Assembly: GCA_000447185.1 (NCBI GenBank)
Contig: KE647310.1
Span: forward strand, 5,543 to 28,570
DNA: 23,028 bases
Reading direction: 5' to 3'
Source of the DNA: Vairimorpha apis BRL 01
Taxonomy: Eukaryota > Microsporidia > Nosematidae
Shown one piece after another: positions 9,781 to 20,469 of this stretch. The translations under genes and the position numbers were made by a program. Position 1 is the first letter of the stretch; each line of letters opens with the position of its first letter. The notes below the pieces were generated by a model. The model was not told where the DNA came from, did no database searches, and was given only the letters and a program-made list of their open reading frames with translations.

Positions 9781-12700
9781 AATAAAAGTTTTTATTTTTA
9801 AAATTTTTATTAACATAAAATTTATTTCTTTTTGAAACTTCAATTTTGATTAAAAATTTGTTTTTGTTATTTTATATTAAATCGTTTTAATATTCAAAAA
9901 GCTCTTTTTTAAAAAATAATTTATTAAATTTATAAAAATTGAATGTTTACAGCTTATTTTAAATAATTTTATACTAAAAATACAGTTTCGATGATATTTA
10001 ATCCCAAGTTGTTTAAGTTCAGAAATTTTAAAAATAAAACTTATAACACAGCCTTATTTATAATTGCATTTTTAATAAAAAATTTTAAATGATTATATAT
10101 GTAATTTATTAACTATAACATACTTCTTTTGTAAATTAAGTTTTATACATTAAAGTCAGAATAATATCATATATTTTTTAGTTGATAAAAAATATTACTT
10201 TATTCAGAATACAATTCTACAACAAATACTGAACCCTTTGTACAATTTATACTTAAGAAATATTGTTTTTTATAAAAATTAAAAAATTTTATTTTACCAA
10301 ATAAAGCTTTAACTTAAAATATTTGAATTATTCGGATTTTTTAAAATAAAATATTTCAATTTTACTAAAAAACTTTTATATAATTTATATATATATAAAC
10401 TAAAAATATTAGATGATTTATATTTTTTTAAATATCATATATTAAATATGCCAACAAGTATTATAAATATAAATATTTAAATTTTTAGATAATAATATTT
10501 TAAATTTTTTAAAAACACCATCAAAATTTAAAAATTGTAATGTGTAAATTGAAACTTTTTATCAAATTAAAGCTTTTGTATTTACTTGGTAATCAAATTC
10601 TAGAGTTACAGAATAATATTTTAATTTGACTGTAAATCTCATATAATGTAAAACTTAAATATTTAAAAAAATTATTAAAATAAAATTTGTCTTATATAAA
10701 TCATTTTTTTAATCACGTTTAATGAAAAATAAATACTCTTAATAACCTAATAATTTAAAAATAGACAATTAAAACTTAAGCTAAAATATAGTATAAATAT
10801 CTTTTAGATTTAATTAACTTATAGAAATAAAAATCTATATGATATTTTTTATTCAAAACCCAATCGATTATTTTTATTAGTCTATGAAAAAAAAACTTTT
10901 ATATAGTATCAACATAAAATAAAAATAAAAAGAAGTTTTTAAAAAAAGTAATTATAATGACCCAAATGAATCTACAAGTAAGTGAAATCTTTTGATACAA
11001 CAATTAAATAAATTATATTTATCACTTATATAATATTATTAAAGATATATAAATTTAGTAATAAATACTTAAAACAAAAATGAATGAATATAATAAAAAT
11101 AAAAATTATTTTTCACAATAATTAAAATAGCTATCTTAATCATCTAAGATATATGTTATATGATAAAATGAAAAATCAAATCATTTGAAAAAAATTTGTT
11201 TATCCTAAGGTTGTAAATTTTTAATTTATATTTAATATATTTTTTCATCATGTCGATCATTTTATGATTGATTGTTTAAATAATTTTTTTTACAATATAA
11301 CAAAAAATATAATTTTATTTTGAAAATAACAGTTATTTAATCTAATATATATAAATTTAAAGAAGTTAATTTGTTATACAAATAAAATTTTATATGATGT
11401 TATTTTAAAATTATGAAAATGATATAGATTGCACAAAATAATAAATATTAGAGTATATGAAAAGACTATTAAAATTCAATATATTTTTTAAAAATTATTG
11501 TCTTTATAATTGAGTATATAATTCAATATATTTAAATATTAATTGAAACCTTTATTAAAAAATTATAGAACATACATAAAACTTTAATCTTGTGAAATAT
11601 TAATATTACTTATTCATTTATAATTTTTTTTTATATAATTAAGTATTAATTAATCTTTTGTTTTTTATAAATAAAAACTTTTTTTAATATTATGATTTTA
11701 TATAAAAAATTTGTCATTTTAAATCATCCTCAACTTGCATGTTTAGATATAATAATAACTAAAACTGAAATTATTCAAGGTATAAAAAAAATTATAGTAC
11801 CTTAAAATTGAATGATTTATATTTATATCTTTTTTCTAATTTTGCAAACATAATATTTTATATCAACATCATTTAAAATATAAAATATAAATAAAATAAT
11901 TATGTGTTAAAACAAATTTCGATTTTTGTTAAACTAATAATAAAATTTATTTACTTAATCTTACAAATATTAATTTAGCCTCTAATAAAAATAAGCAATT
12001 AAACATACTTTTTTTACAATTTTTTTTGCATATATAAGTTTACTTTCATGAATTAAATCAAAAATTATTAAAAATATGTATTATTAGAAACAATGAATAC
12101 AATAATATTTTATGAATTCAATAAATTTTCTTAATAAATTAAGTTTAATTATATTAACATATACATTTCATTTATTATTGATCTAAAAAATTATATTTGG
12201 TCTGGTATTTGCATGAAATTTTTTCCTCAAAAATTATAATTATATTGATTAAAAAAACATATATCTTCGATTTTAAATCTCATTCTTAAATTGTATCTAA
12301 AAATTATACTTTTACATTGTTAGATTTATAAAGCATGTAAATCTTATATTAAGATTTATACTAACAAAAGTTTTTATAGTAAATAAATATACTTATACAT
12401 CAATTTTATATAAAATTTTTAATTTTTTCTAACTTAAAAAAAGAGCTTTTTATTATCTCGATTTAAAATATTATATTAAAATTTTAAAAAAAATTACATT
12501 GTAAAAAACCTATTAAAATGTTATTATAAATAAGATATATAAATTCAGAAAATAATTTTTTTGGTTTTACATTAATAATAAAATCACATATTTTTCAAAA
12601 ATATTATTAAAATGGTTTTTATAAACAAATTTTACATATTTACTATTTTGTAATGATTTTTAATAATTTATTCTAATATTTTGAAATTAATTGAATATGT

Positions 12701-14888
12701 TTTAAAATATAATTAAATAAAACTTAATATTTATATTTTGTAAATTTTTTATAAGTGAGAATTATTTAATTACATAAAGAAGGTTTTTTATTTAAAAGTT
12801 GAAAATGTTAAAAGTTTTACATCTTTTTAATGCATTTTTATTATACTTGTAATTGATAATAGTTAATATTTTGATGATGTTTATTATAAAAACTTACTCT
12901 GTTGTTTTTTAATTTAAATATAAAAAATATAGAACGTATAAAAATAAATATGAATATATGTAAATTATTAGGTTTTAATAATTCAAGTTCTTTAATAATT
13001 AGGTTTATTTTACCTTGTGGCAATTTTTAATAAATATTATATTGTCATTTTACTTTTTCTATATATTTCAATTTTTTTTAAAAAAATTATTTATTTAATT
13101 TAACGTTAAAATCATTGCTAAAATTTAAACAAAGTTGTTTAAAATTAAAGTTATTTATCAAATTTTTTATGATTCAAAAAAGAATATATTTTAATATTTA
13201 TAAATGTTTAAAAAAAATTGTATAACAACTTATGAGATTATTTAAATATTTAATATATTTTAATATCAAATTATTTTGTATTTATAGATTTTAATTTACT
13301 TTATGTAAAAATTAAAATACCTTTCATCATTAATTTTTTTTGAATATTTTCAAAGTTAAATCAAAATACTATTTGATTTTGAAACAAAGAAATAGTTTTT
13401 ATATGATCATTTCAAAAATTTAAAAACATATAAAAATAATATTTTATTAAGTATTTTTTGAAATGTTTTGTATAAATTATTACATAACTTATAAAATTTA
13501 GAACATAACTTTTCTAAAAAATTTAAAATAATATAATTATTTAGAGCTTTCAACTTGGAGTACATTAATCTCATTTAATAATGAATGATTGATTTAAAAA
13601 ATCTATGTACATAAGTATATTTTCACTTATAGTTGCTTTTGATAAAAACAATTTTTTGCATAATCTAAAAAAGGCTTCTGTAATACCTATTTATGATATT
13701 AAATTAACTTAAAAGTTCTAAGGCATATGAATTTAATCTCTCATTCTATTTAAAAAATATATAAATTAAATACTTTTAACCAATCAATGTATTTAAATAT
13801 CAAGTATGTATGTATACGAAATTTTTAAAATTTTATTTATATCAATTAATTATATAGTTTTTTTATGACAAAAAATTAAAATAAATCAAAAATTTGATTT
13901 ACATTTTAATTATTAATTATTAAAATTTAATAGTATATGTATTTTATTTACTGGTTACAACAAAACCAAGTTTTAACCAATAAATAAAATTATATTTTAT
14001 ACCTATATATAATATCATTTTAATAAAATTTTTAATATACAAATCGATTAAGTTAATTGTATAAAAAATTTAGTTTTCATTTTTTTTAATAGTTAAATCG
14101 ATTTTAATGTTTTTAAAAGATAAACATCTTTTCTTTAAATTTTTAAAATATTATTTTAATATTTTAACTAAGTTTTAACATCGTCTCAAGATAATATATG
14201 ACTTTGTAAGTACATAAAAATATAATTAATTATAGATAAATACATAAAAAGAAAAAAACTTGCAAAATTTCCAATATATTAAAATTTTTAATTAACTGGA
14301 AGAAATTGATAAAAAAGAAAACATTTTGTTAGATTATTAGAATGTTTATTTGCTGAATACATGTGATGTTTTCTTAATAAAGCAAATATGAATTTTCATA
14401 TTTTTTAAGTTACACTGTATAATCTTAATGACGTTCTGTCGAAAAGTTTTCAATAGATAAATTATTTATATGAATGTTTTCACAAAATTTTTATTATTTA
14501 CATAATTTTTAGATAAAAATGCGACAATATCTTATAATTTTATGCCTAAAAAACATTTTTTAATTTTTGCTGAAAATTTTATTAAGAAAAGTATTAAGGT
14601 TTTATTTATAATCTTTTTTTATTATAAATTAATGTTAAAAGTAAGGTTGAAATTTTTTTGTGTTATGCATTTTATATAACTTAATAGTTTTTTAAAGTTA
14701 AACACAACTTAGAAACAATATTCGTTATTAGTAAAATAATTAATCAAAACTTAAATAGTAATATTTACAAAATTTAACTTTTTTTACTTAATAGGAAACT
14801 TTTATATATATTTAAATTATAATCACTTAACAAAATATAAAATACATTTAAATAAATCTACTTGACTATATAAAAATTTATTTAGAAT

Positions 14889-14967
14889 TTTTTATCACAT
14901 TACAAATTTTTACATTTTTACAAATTTTTATATTATTATTAGTTTTATATTAAATTTGTGATAAAAA
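14889..14967. repeat. 11-bp inverted repeat around a 57-bp spacer
   Basis: TTTTTATCACA at 14889-14899 is the exact reverse complement of TGTGATAAAAA at 14957-14967. Inside the spacer, ACAAATTTTTA occurs twice close together and AAATTTGT precedes the right arm, so alternative pairings exist. Because half of each arm is a T- or A-run, chance occurrence in this composition is quite possible. No coding sequence lies between the arms. Confidence 0.4.
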
Positions 14968-15288
14968 GAAAGAACAATTAATCGTTTTTTGACAATATTT
15001 GTAAAATAGTTTTTAAGAATTATTTTTGTGTAATATCAAAATAACAAATTTCTTGTCAATTAATATACATTCTATTTCTTTTAAGATTATTAAAATAAAA
15101 TTTGATTTATTTTAAGCTGATGTTTATAGTTTATATTTCTAGATAATTGATTAAATTTTAAGTATAAATAATATTAGATAATTTTTAGAATCAAAATATT
15201 CTTATCTTTTTTAAAAATATATATATATAATTACATTATTTGCATATTTTACTCAAAATAATTTTGTGATTAAAATAAATTAATAAAA

Positions 15289-15321
15289 AACATAATTATA
15301 ATTATGTTAAATTATTTTAAC
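15289..15321. repeat. 20-bp perfect palindrome overlapping a second inverted repeat
   Basis: AACATAATTATAATTATGTT at 15289-15308 is a perfect palindrome without spacer. It overlaps GTTAAA-TTAT-TTTAAC at 15306-15321. Such sites can form cruciforms or bind dimeric proteins, but in DNA of this AT content a perfect 20-mer palindrome is only mildly surprising. Confidence 0.4.
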
Positions 15322-17119
15322 ATTAAAAAATTTACATAAATTTCATATTATTATTTAAATAATATATTGATTTATAATAAATAATTTATTTAGTATTACT
15401 GCATTAAATAATATACATTTTATTTTAAAATAAAAATTATTTTAACAAATGCAAAATACTATAGTAATATGTTTTTATATAAATAAATCATATTTTCTAT
15501 CAGGTTAATTAAGAAATTTATATTAAAATCTAAGTTTTATATATCCTTCAGTTATTTTTATTTATGATTTTTTAAACAAAAATACATTTTACAATTAGGT
15601 AACTATAAATCTATCTTTTTTATATTTTAGTTTAATATTTATTAGTATACCAATTTAATTCTGTGTTAATGGTTAAAATAAAAAATATTAAGGCATATTT
15701 AATTATATATTTATATATGAAAATTGTTATAGTACAATATAATGATAAACAAAATATTTTTTAAATTGTTTTTTAAATAAGCTTTAAAAATAATTAATAA
15801 TATTTATAAATTGTTGTTTACATAATAATTTGATATAGACGACTATGAAAAAATTGATTGTTTTTTTATGCAAACAAAACATGATTAAATTTAATCTTAA
15901 TTTTTTTCTGTTTAAATACAAATTTTGTTGATATTAAATATTATGTATTCTAAATAAAAATTAAAATTTGAATAATAATTGGAAAAAATCTTTTTCTTAT
16001 ATATTTATTTTAATACTGAAATTACACTTTTTGTGTTAGATATTTAAATTTTATATATTTAAAGAACTTTTATATATTTAAATATTATTATTAATAAAAT
16101 CGATACGTAAAATAACAAAAAACATATATTATATATATTTTAAACCAAAAAATGTCAAATAAGCTATCATATATTTTATTATAAATATAAGTTTTGACAA
16201 TAATTTTTTTACAACATTACATATATTTTATATGATTTTATTAAAAAATATAACTGTTTTATAAGAAGATAAATAAATAATTATTAATTATATGAAAAAA
16301 TAACATTCAAAAATTGTGATTATTTATAATCTTCATGATTTTTGAGTTTATTTGTTAAATTTTTATTCAATTAATTACACCCATAATGTTTCAAAAGACA
16401 TAAATTTTTATATTTGTCAAGTTCTATGCAGAATTTATATTTGATTACTCTGATATGTTTTATTTAATCATAAAAAAATATTTAAAATCTACAACTTTAC
16501 CCCTTGTATTAAAATGAATTATTTTATGTGACATTAAATATATCGTTATATGTTTGAATAAAATAATACATGAAATATAATTTATATTTTTTCATAAAAT
16601 CAACTTAATATTGAAACAGATATGTTTTATACGAATAATTAATACTTTGAGTTTTCAAATTATAATATTCATAATTATTAAATATTTATTGTAGTTTTAT
16701 ATATTTAATTACTGCAAATTTTTAACGAAAATTTTAAATAATGAATTTATTTATTCGATAATTTTGATGCTATTTTCGTTTAATAATTTAAAAATTACTA
16801 AATATTGTGAAATATGTCATTTTATTAATCAAATTGATTAAAATCAAAAAAATATTTTTATATTATCTGTAGTTTACATATAAAAAAAACTATTTCTTGT
16901 ATTTAACAAAAAATAAATATAAATTTTATACTTGAGGTTTTTTATATTTTACTTTACATATATTTAATCTTTATATTGAAATAAATGAAAATTTATTTTA
17001 TTTTTCTTTTATTTTATCCCATATAAATTGATTTTAAAAATAAAGCAAAAAAATTATGTTTTATTTATTTAAAACAAATACTCATTTAGATTGTTATTAT
17101 TAAATTTATCTAATACTAT

Positions 17120-17137
17120 TGTGGTATCCTTACCACA
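17120..17137. repeat. GC-containing perfect hairpin upstream of the small ORF
   Basis: TGTGGTA at 17120-17126 pairs perfectly with TACCACA at 17131-17137 around a TCCT loop. The right arm is followed within two bases by a T-run (TTTTTT at 17140-17145), giving the appearance of a stem-loop with a U-tract. It lies about 60 bases before the open frame that begins at 17195, so it could mark the edge of that GC-richer segment. Its role is unknown. Confidence 0.4.
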
Positions 17138-17194
17138 TGTTTTTTAATTTATTTTAATTTATTCGTTAATTTATTTTTTTAAATTTAATTTTAA

Positions 17195-17476
17195 TTAAAT
17201 TTACAGTTTCTAGAAATTCTAAAATATAAAAGGGCTACCCCTAAGACAGGGACACAACATATGGCTCAATTCACTCGACATTTAAAAGATAACAACCATA
17301 GGGGCACGGAGTGGACTAAATCCAACCCCATTAAACATGAATACTATAAAAATAAACATTTTAAAAATAAAAGTATTTTGGAATACTATTTTAAGTTCGG
17401 CTCCCTTCCACAGGGATACGACAACTATATATATACTTTACAAATTTACCTTAATAGACAAGTTGACAACATATAA
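17195..17476 (+). CDS. Short open frame of unknown function (71 aa from its first ATG)
   Basis: This is the only uninterrupted frame in the window with non-repetitive composition. It is open from 17195; the first in-frame ATG is at 17261 and the stop is TAA at 17474-17476, giving 71 residues. Segments such as ATPKTGTQHMAQFTRHL just before and after the ATG suggest that the real reading frame may be longer upstream, or that this is a fragment of a larger protein. The product is basic and rich in Lys, Asn and Tyr (HEYYKNKHFKNK, LEYYFKFGSLPQGYDNY), with no signal peptide, membrane segment or Cys/His cluster. The GC content is clearly higher than on either side. I do not recognise the family. It could be a fragment of a mobile element or a recently inserted piece of a host gene that has not yet collected stops. 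No neighbouring gene gives a functional hint. Whether it is expressed is unknown. Confidence 0.3.
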   Translation, partial: LNLQFLEILKYKRATPKTGTQHMAQFTRHLKDNNHRGTEWTKSNPIKHEYYKNKHFKNKSILEYYFKFGSLPQGYDNYIYTLQIYLNRQVDNI

Positions 17477-17479
17477 TCA

Positions 17480-18360
17480 TTAGCATTGTAAATAATCATA
17501 TGATTTCATTAATAAAAAAAATTAATTTTTAAAGATGGATGTATGGATATATACAGTATGGAAATATTTCAACAAATTTTATACTAAAGTAGTAGTAATG
17601 AAATTTTTGATATTACTTATATACATTGAAAGTATATATTGAAATATTATTATGAACTTTTATTGCTGATATAAGTATTTAATTAAAAATACAAAATTTA
17701 TAAATAATCTAAAAAAACTTGCTTTTGGATATTTAAACATAAAGAAAATTTTTTCTTAAATGTTTCAATATAATTTAAAAAATATTATATTGATTAAGTT
17801 TTTTTCGTTTTATTTTAAATATTTAATTTTGTTATGCAAAAGTTAAAAAATATATTTGCATAATAAAATCTTATAATAATAGTAAAAATGTTTATTTAAA
17901 GTTAAATTTTTGAAAATCATTTAATTTTAGTAATCCAGATACAATATCTTATATTTTAAAATCACACTTTTTTTGAATATATTTAATTTATTTATATATG
18001 TATTGTACATGTTAATAATTAATGTTATTATAAAATATTGTACTGCAATATATAAAAATTACATGTTGTGTTATAAATTTAAAGTTTTTAGTAAATATAG
18101 ATTATTAATTGTGAATTTTTGTATTTTTCTCATAAATTAAATTATTTTTTGAAAATTCTGTTTTATGATATAAAAGTATTGTTTTTAAATTTAATATCAC
18201 GAATGATTTTTATATATCGAAAAATCGTTTTTAAAAGATTAAATTATTAATTTTTGTAAAATATTAAAATAAACAAAAATTAAAATCAATATTTAAATGA
18301 AATGTAATTACTGTGTGTTGTTCTAATAATTATTTGTAATTTTAAAATATTTATTTATAT
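17480..18360. other. AT-rich stretch before LINE copy 2
   Basis: This is about 880 bases of A/T-dominated sequence with stops in all frames. Nothing recognisable lies between the small open frame and the abrupt start of LINE copy 2 near 18361. No upstream LINE coding sequence is visible, which supports 5' truncation of copy 2 over internal decay. Confidence 0.6.
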
Positions 18361-19051
18361 ATAATACCAGAGGAATTATTTTTTAGAAGAATTACTCACT
18401 TAATACCTAAAGGAATTCCACAATCTGGCAAAGATTTTAGACCTATTACTTGCATGTCTAACTTGTACAAGCTGACAACCAAATGTGTCACTGCTGTAAT
18501 GCAGCTTATTGGAACAAAGGATATTGGTTTTAGACAATCAAATGAGTACAGTGAGAAAGGTGTTGAGGCTATGGAGTAAATGCTTACTAACATCATGCTT
18601 AATAAAGCCAGTAATTTTGGTCTTAAAACAGCATGGATTGATGTCAAGAAGGTTTTTGACTCTGTAACACATTAATACCTAATCAAATGCATAGAATGGT
18701 TAGGACTACCCGAATGGATAACGAAATTTATGACATTGATTACTTTTAAATGAAACTTAGACATAGGATCTAACAACATGACAATTTTGAACAAAAAAGT
18801 TCGAAGAGGAATACTTCAAGGCGATAGCCTATCTACTCTTATCTTCGTTCTATGTATAGACCCTTTAAGTGAAAGACTCAATGGTATGTATTAAAAAATC
18901 GAGGTCGAACTGGAAGATGTTAGCTACAAATATAACCATCTTCTTTTTATTGAAGATCTGAAACTATTTTATGAGACCGAAAATGTTTTAAAATTGATGG
19001 TGAACGAGACTAAGGAATTTTTTAGAACTGTGGGACTTGAGATGAATTTAC
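18361..19051 (+). pseudogene. LINE copy 2, reverse transcriptase fingers and palm
   Basis: One frame runs through with four stops: TAA at 18577, TAA at 18673, TGA at 18751 and TAA at 18891. RT landmarks appear in order: THLIPKG and DFRPITCMSNLYKL (18394-18474, the RT entry block), KTAWIDVKKVFDSV (18625-18666, motif A with its catalytic Asp at 18640-18642), RRGILQGDSL (18802-18831, motif B), and HLLFIEDLKLF (motif C, 18937-18969). In motif C the expected FIDD is FIED: the first catalytic aspartate is Glu (GAA at 18952-18954), a change that should greatly reduce or abolish polymerase activity. GLEMNL at 19033-19050 ends this frame. The TGA after FK fits a lost Trp codon and the TAA after AME a lost Gln codon; the other stops are less clear. 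There is no start codon for the domain because the element is cut at its 5' side. Confidence 0.9.
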
Positions 19052-19486
19052 AAATCAGCAACTAACTCTGTAATCTGTGAGGATGATGCTAAACTTTTTG
19101 AGTCACACGAGGGATATAAGTATCTTGGCATCATAGAAAGCAGAGAAGGTGAAAATATGAAGAATACTGTTGAAAAAATTGTAAAATCTATCGAGTCCCG
19201 TGTTGAAACTCTATGTAAAACAAGACTTAATGCAAAAAATTTAATACGAGCAGTGAATGAATATGCGATCTCTCAAATAAATTATTTTATTGGAATTATG
19301 GAAATGGAGCCAGACAAGTTTAAGAGTATAGATGATGGTATTCGTAGTATTTTAATCAAATACCATGTACATCAACAACCCGCGTGCAAAGAAATATTGT
19401 ACTTACTAAGGAATGAGCTAGGAAGAGGTCTGAACAGTGTTGAGTTGAAAAGTGAACGTTTGATTTTTAACTTAATAATACCTTAA
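19052..19486 (+). pseudogene. LINE copy 2, RT thumb and connector region
   Basis: After a frame change at about 19050 the protein continues as KSATNSVICEDDAKLFES and GYKYLGIIESREG, a conserved block after the RT palm in this family. From there the frame stays open for 144 codons to TAA at 19484-19486, the longest intact coding piece in the window. An internal ATG at 19157 makes the last 109 residues look like a separate small gene, but the sequence continues the retrotransposon protein on both sides. It contains LCKTRLNAKNLI, AVNEYAISQINYFIG and an ELGRGL motif typical of the thumb/connector of these elements. A matching but more decayed block lies in copy 1 at 7997-7926. Confidence 0.85.
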
Positions 19487-19503
19487 AATCGAACCAAGAA
19501 ATA

Positions 19504-20016
19504 TTTTTAAGGAGAAAAGCAATTCTTAAAATCGAGAGCAATGGAAATACACATCTCTCGAAAATCGAAGGCTTTTTTAAAATGTAAATACAATATTGAA
19601 GGACCACTTTCGATTAAGTTGCTTGATGAAGCGCAAAAGTCTATCCTGTATAGTGATATATCAAAAAATTAAGTACTCAAAATTATAGAGGATAAGAACC
19701 GACTTTTTGATATTTATCAGTGAATCTTTTAGCTTGGCTTAAGCAAGGAAATATGCAACCTTGAGAGGAAGGGAAAATTTACGCATTGCAGGACAGAATT
19801 ATCTTTTTAGAAAAAGGGATTAAATGTCCTCATTGTAGGGACAAATACAAGTCTGTAGACCATATGGCTACCCAATGTGATAGAATTCTGTCACATGACT
19901 ACATTAGGAGACATAACGAAGCTTTGAGATGTATACATCACCAGCTTTGCCTTAATTATGGCCTAAGTAAATCTAAGAAAATACGAAATCACTTTTTACA
20001 GGAGTGTAACGTCTAA
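19504..20016 (+). pseudogene. LINE copy 2, linker and CPHC...H...C zinc knuckle
   Basis: The protein resumes at 19504 (FLRRKAILKIESNGNTHLSK), shifts frame near 19575 (KYNIEGPLSIKLLDEAQKS, ended by TAA at 19670 and TGA at 19721), and shifts back at 19723 with NLLAWLKQGNMQP. A TGA at 19762, probably a former CGA arginine codon, breaks the frame. After it, residues from IYALQDR to the TAA at 20014 are continuous. They include the metal-binding pattern CPHC-x7-VDHMATQC, that is C-x2-C-x9-H-x4-C (19813-19878), followed by HDYIRRHNEALRCIH. In R2-like elements this cluster sits between RT and endonuclease and helps bind RNA or target DNA. The 76-residue frame that begins at an ATG at 19786 is part of this domain and not an independent gene. 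Confidence 0.85.
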
Positions 20017-20038
20017 TAAAAATGTAGAAATTTAAATA

Positions 20039-20460
20039 AATACTAGAATACCCAAAGATATTAAAGTAAAGTACAAAAAGCCCAATGTGATTATATTGGA
20101 TAAAATTAAAAAGAAATTTTAATATTTGAGATAGAATTTTTAAGCTTCGACAACCTTCGGGTGGTCAAAACAGAAAAAAAGCACAAGTATGATTTACTAT
20201 CAAATCACTGTGGATCAATAAATGGTTACAATACTAGGATAATACCATACGTCATGACATGGGAGTGAATTACAACGACCTTTCACAAAAAATATAGTAG
20301 TGAATTAAATATAGACATCCGAACGCAGGCATATTTACAAGTCAGAGTGCTAAAAATGACATTAGAAAGTCTTTCTACAGGAGCACGCAGAGATGAACAA
20401 ATTATTAAGGAAAACAAGTAACTACGAAGAAGGAATTTGTGGAACAAACTGTGTATAAAA
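20039..20460 (+). pseudogene. LINE copy 2, restriction-like endonuclease
   Basis: The C-terminal nuclease cuts the genomic target to start reverse transcription. RIPKDIKVKYKKPNVIILD at 20045-20101 carries the first catalytic site, where the family's PD is PN: the aspartate codon is AAT at 20084-20086, a single G-to-A change from GAT. After a frame change near 20115, KEILIFEIEF supplies the acidic residue of the second site (GAG at 20128-20130), followed by DNLRVVKTEKKHKYDLLSN and TRIIPYVMTWE, a C-terminal block well conserved in this family. A TGA at 20266-20268 interrupts the sequence, which then continues as FHKKYSSELNIDIRTQAYLQ to a TAA at 20419 and a few more readable residues. The loss of the catalytic Asp makes this nuclease inactive independently of the stops. 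Confidence 0.85.
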
Positions 20461-20469
20461 GTTAACTTT

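Larger units (their letters stand above)
9781..17190. other. 7.4-kb AT desert without recognisable genes
   Basis: This is the lowest-GC part of the window: A/T runs, frequent short palindromes and no open frame of normal composition on either strand. A 60-codon minus-strand frame at 12841-13023 is Ile/Phe/Asn/Lys-rich and looks like chance. Slightly richer patches near 14330-14460 and 16370-16520 contain nothing I can name. The notable structures are the inverted repeat at 14889-14967 and the palindromes at 15289-15321. I see no tRNA, no CRISPR-like array and no rRNA motif. Confidence 0.65.
18361..20465 (+). mobile_element. RLE-type LINE retrotransposon, 5'-truncated decayed copy 2
   Basis: A non-LTR retrotransposon fragment is readable from the start of the reverse transcriptase to the C-terminal endonuclease over about 2.1 kb. 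Domain order is RT (18361-19051), thumb/connector (19052-19486), linker (19504-19722), Cys-His knuckle (19723-20016) and restriction-like endonuclease (20039-20460). That order, with one ORF and a nuclease after the RT, is the architecture of the R2/R4/NeSL group, unlike APE-type LINEs. Homology to copy 1 begins abruptly near 18361, as expected from the incomplete reverse transcription that leaves most LINE copies 5'-truncated. In-frame stops, at least four frame changes and two altered active-site residues show that it is inactive, but it is much better preserved than copy 1. Its orientation is opposite to copy 1. A 3' poly-A or simple repeat tail is hard to distinguish from the local sequence; the end is placed after the last readable residues (RRRNLWNKLCIK, ending near 20460). 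Confidence 0.88.

Noticed and set aside
12841..13023. 60-codon open frame on the minus strand
   Set aside because: Composition is that of translated AT-rich background, and it lies inside the desert with no similarity or signal.
18396..18647. 83-codon open frame on the minus strand
   Set aside because: Antisense shadow of the reverse transcriptase of LINE copy 2, whose plus-strand frame carries the recognisable RT motifs.
19157..20016. Two small independent genes (109 and 76 residues)
   Set aside because: Both are internal pieces of the LINE copy 2 protein; the reading continues across their supposed starts and ends.
18361..20300. Stop codon reassignment as an explanation of the broken frames
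   Set aside because: Both TAA and TGA interrupt copy 2 (and TAG copy 1), and true frameshifts are also present, so decay is the simpler explanation.
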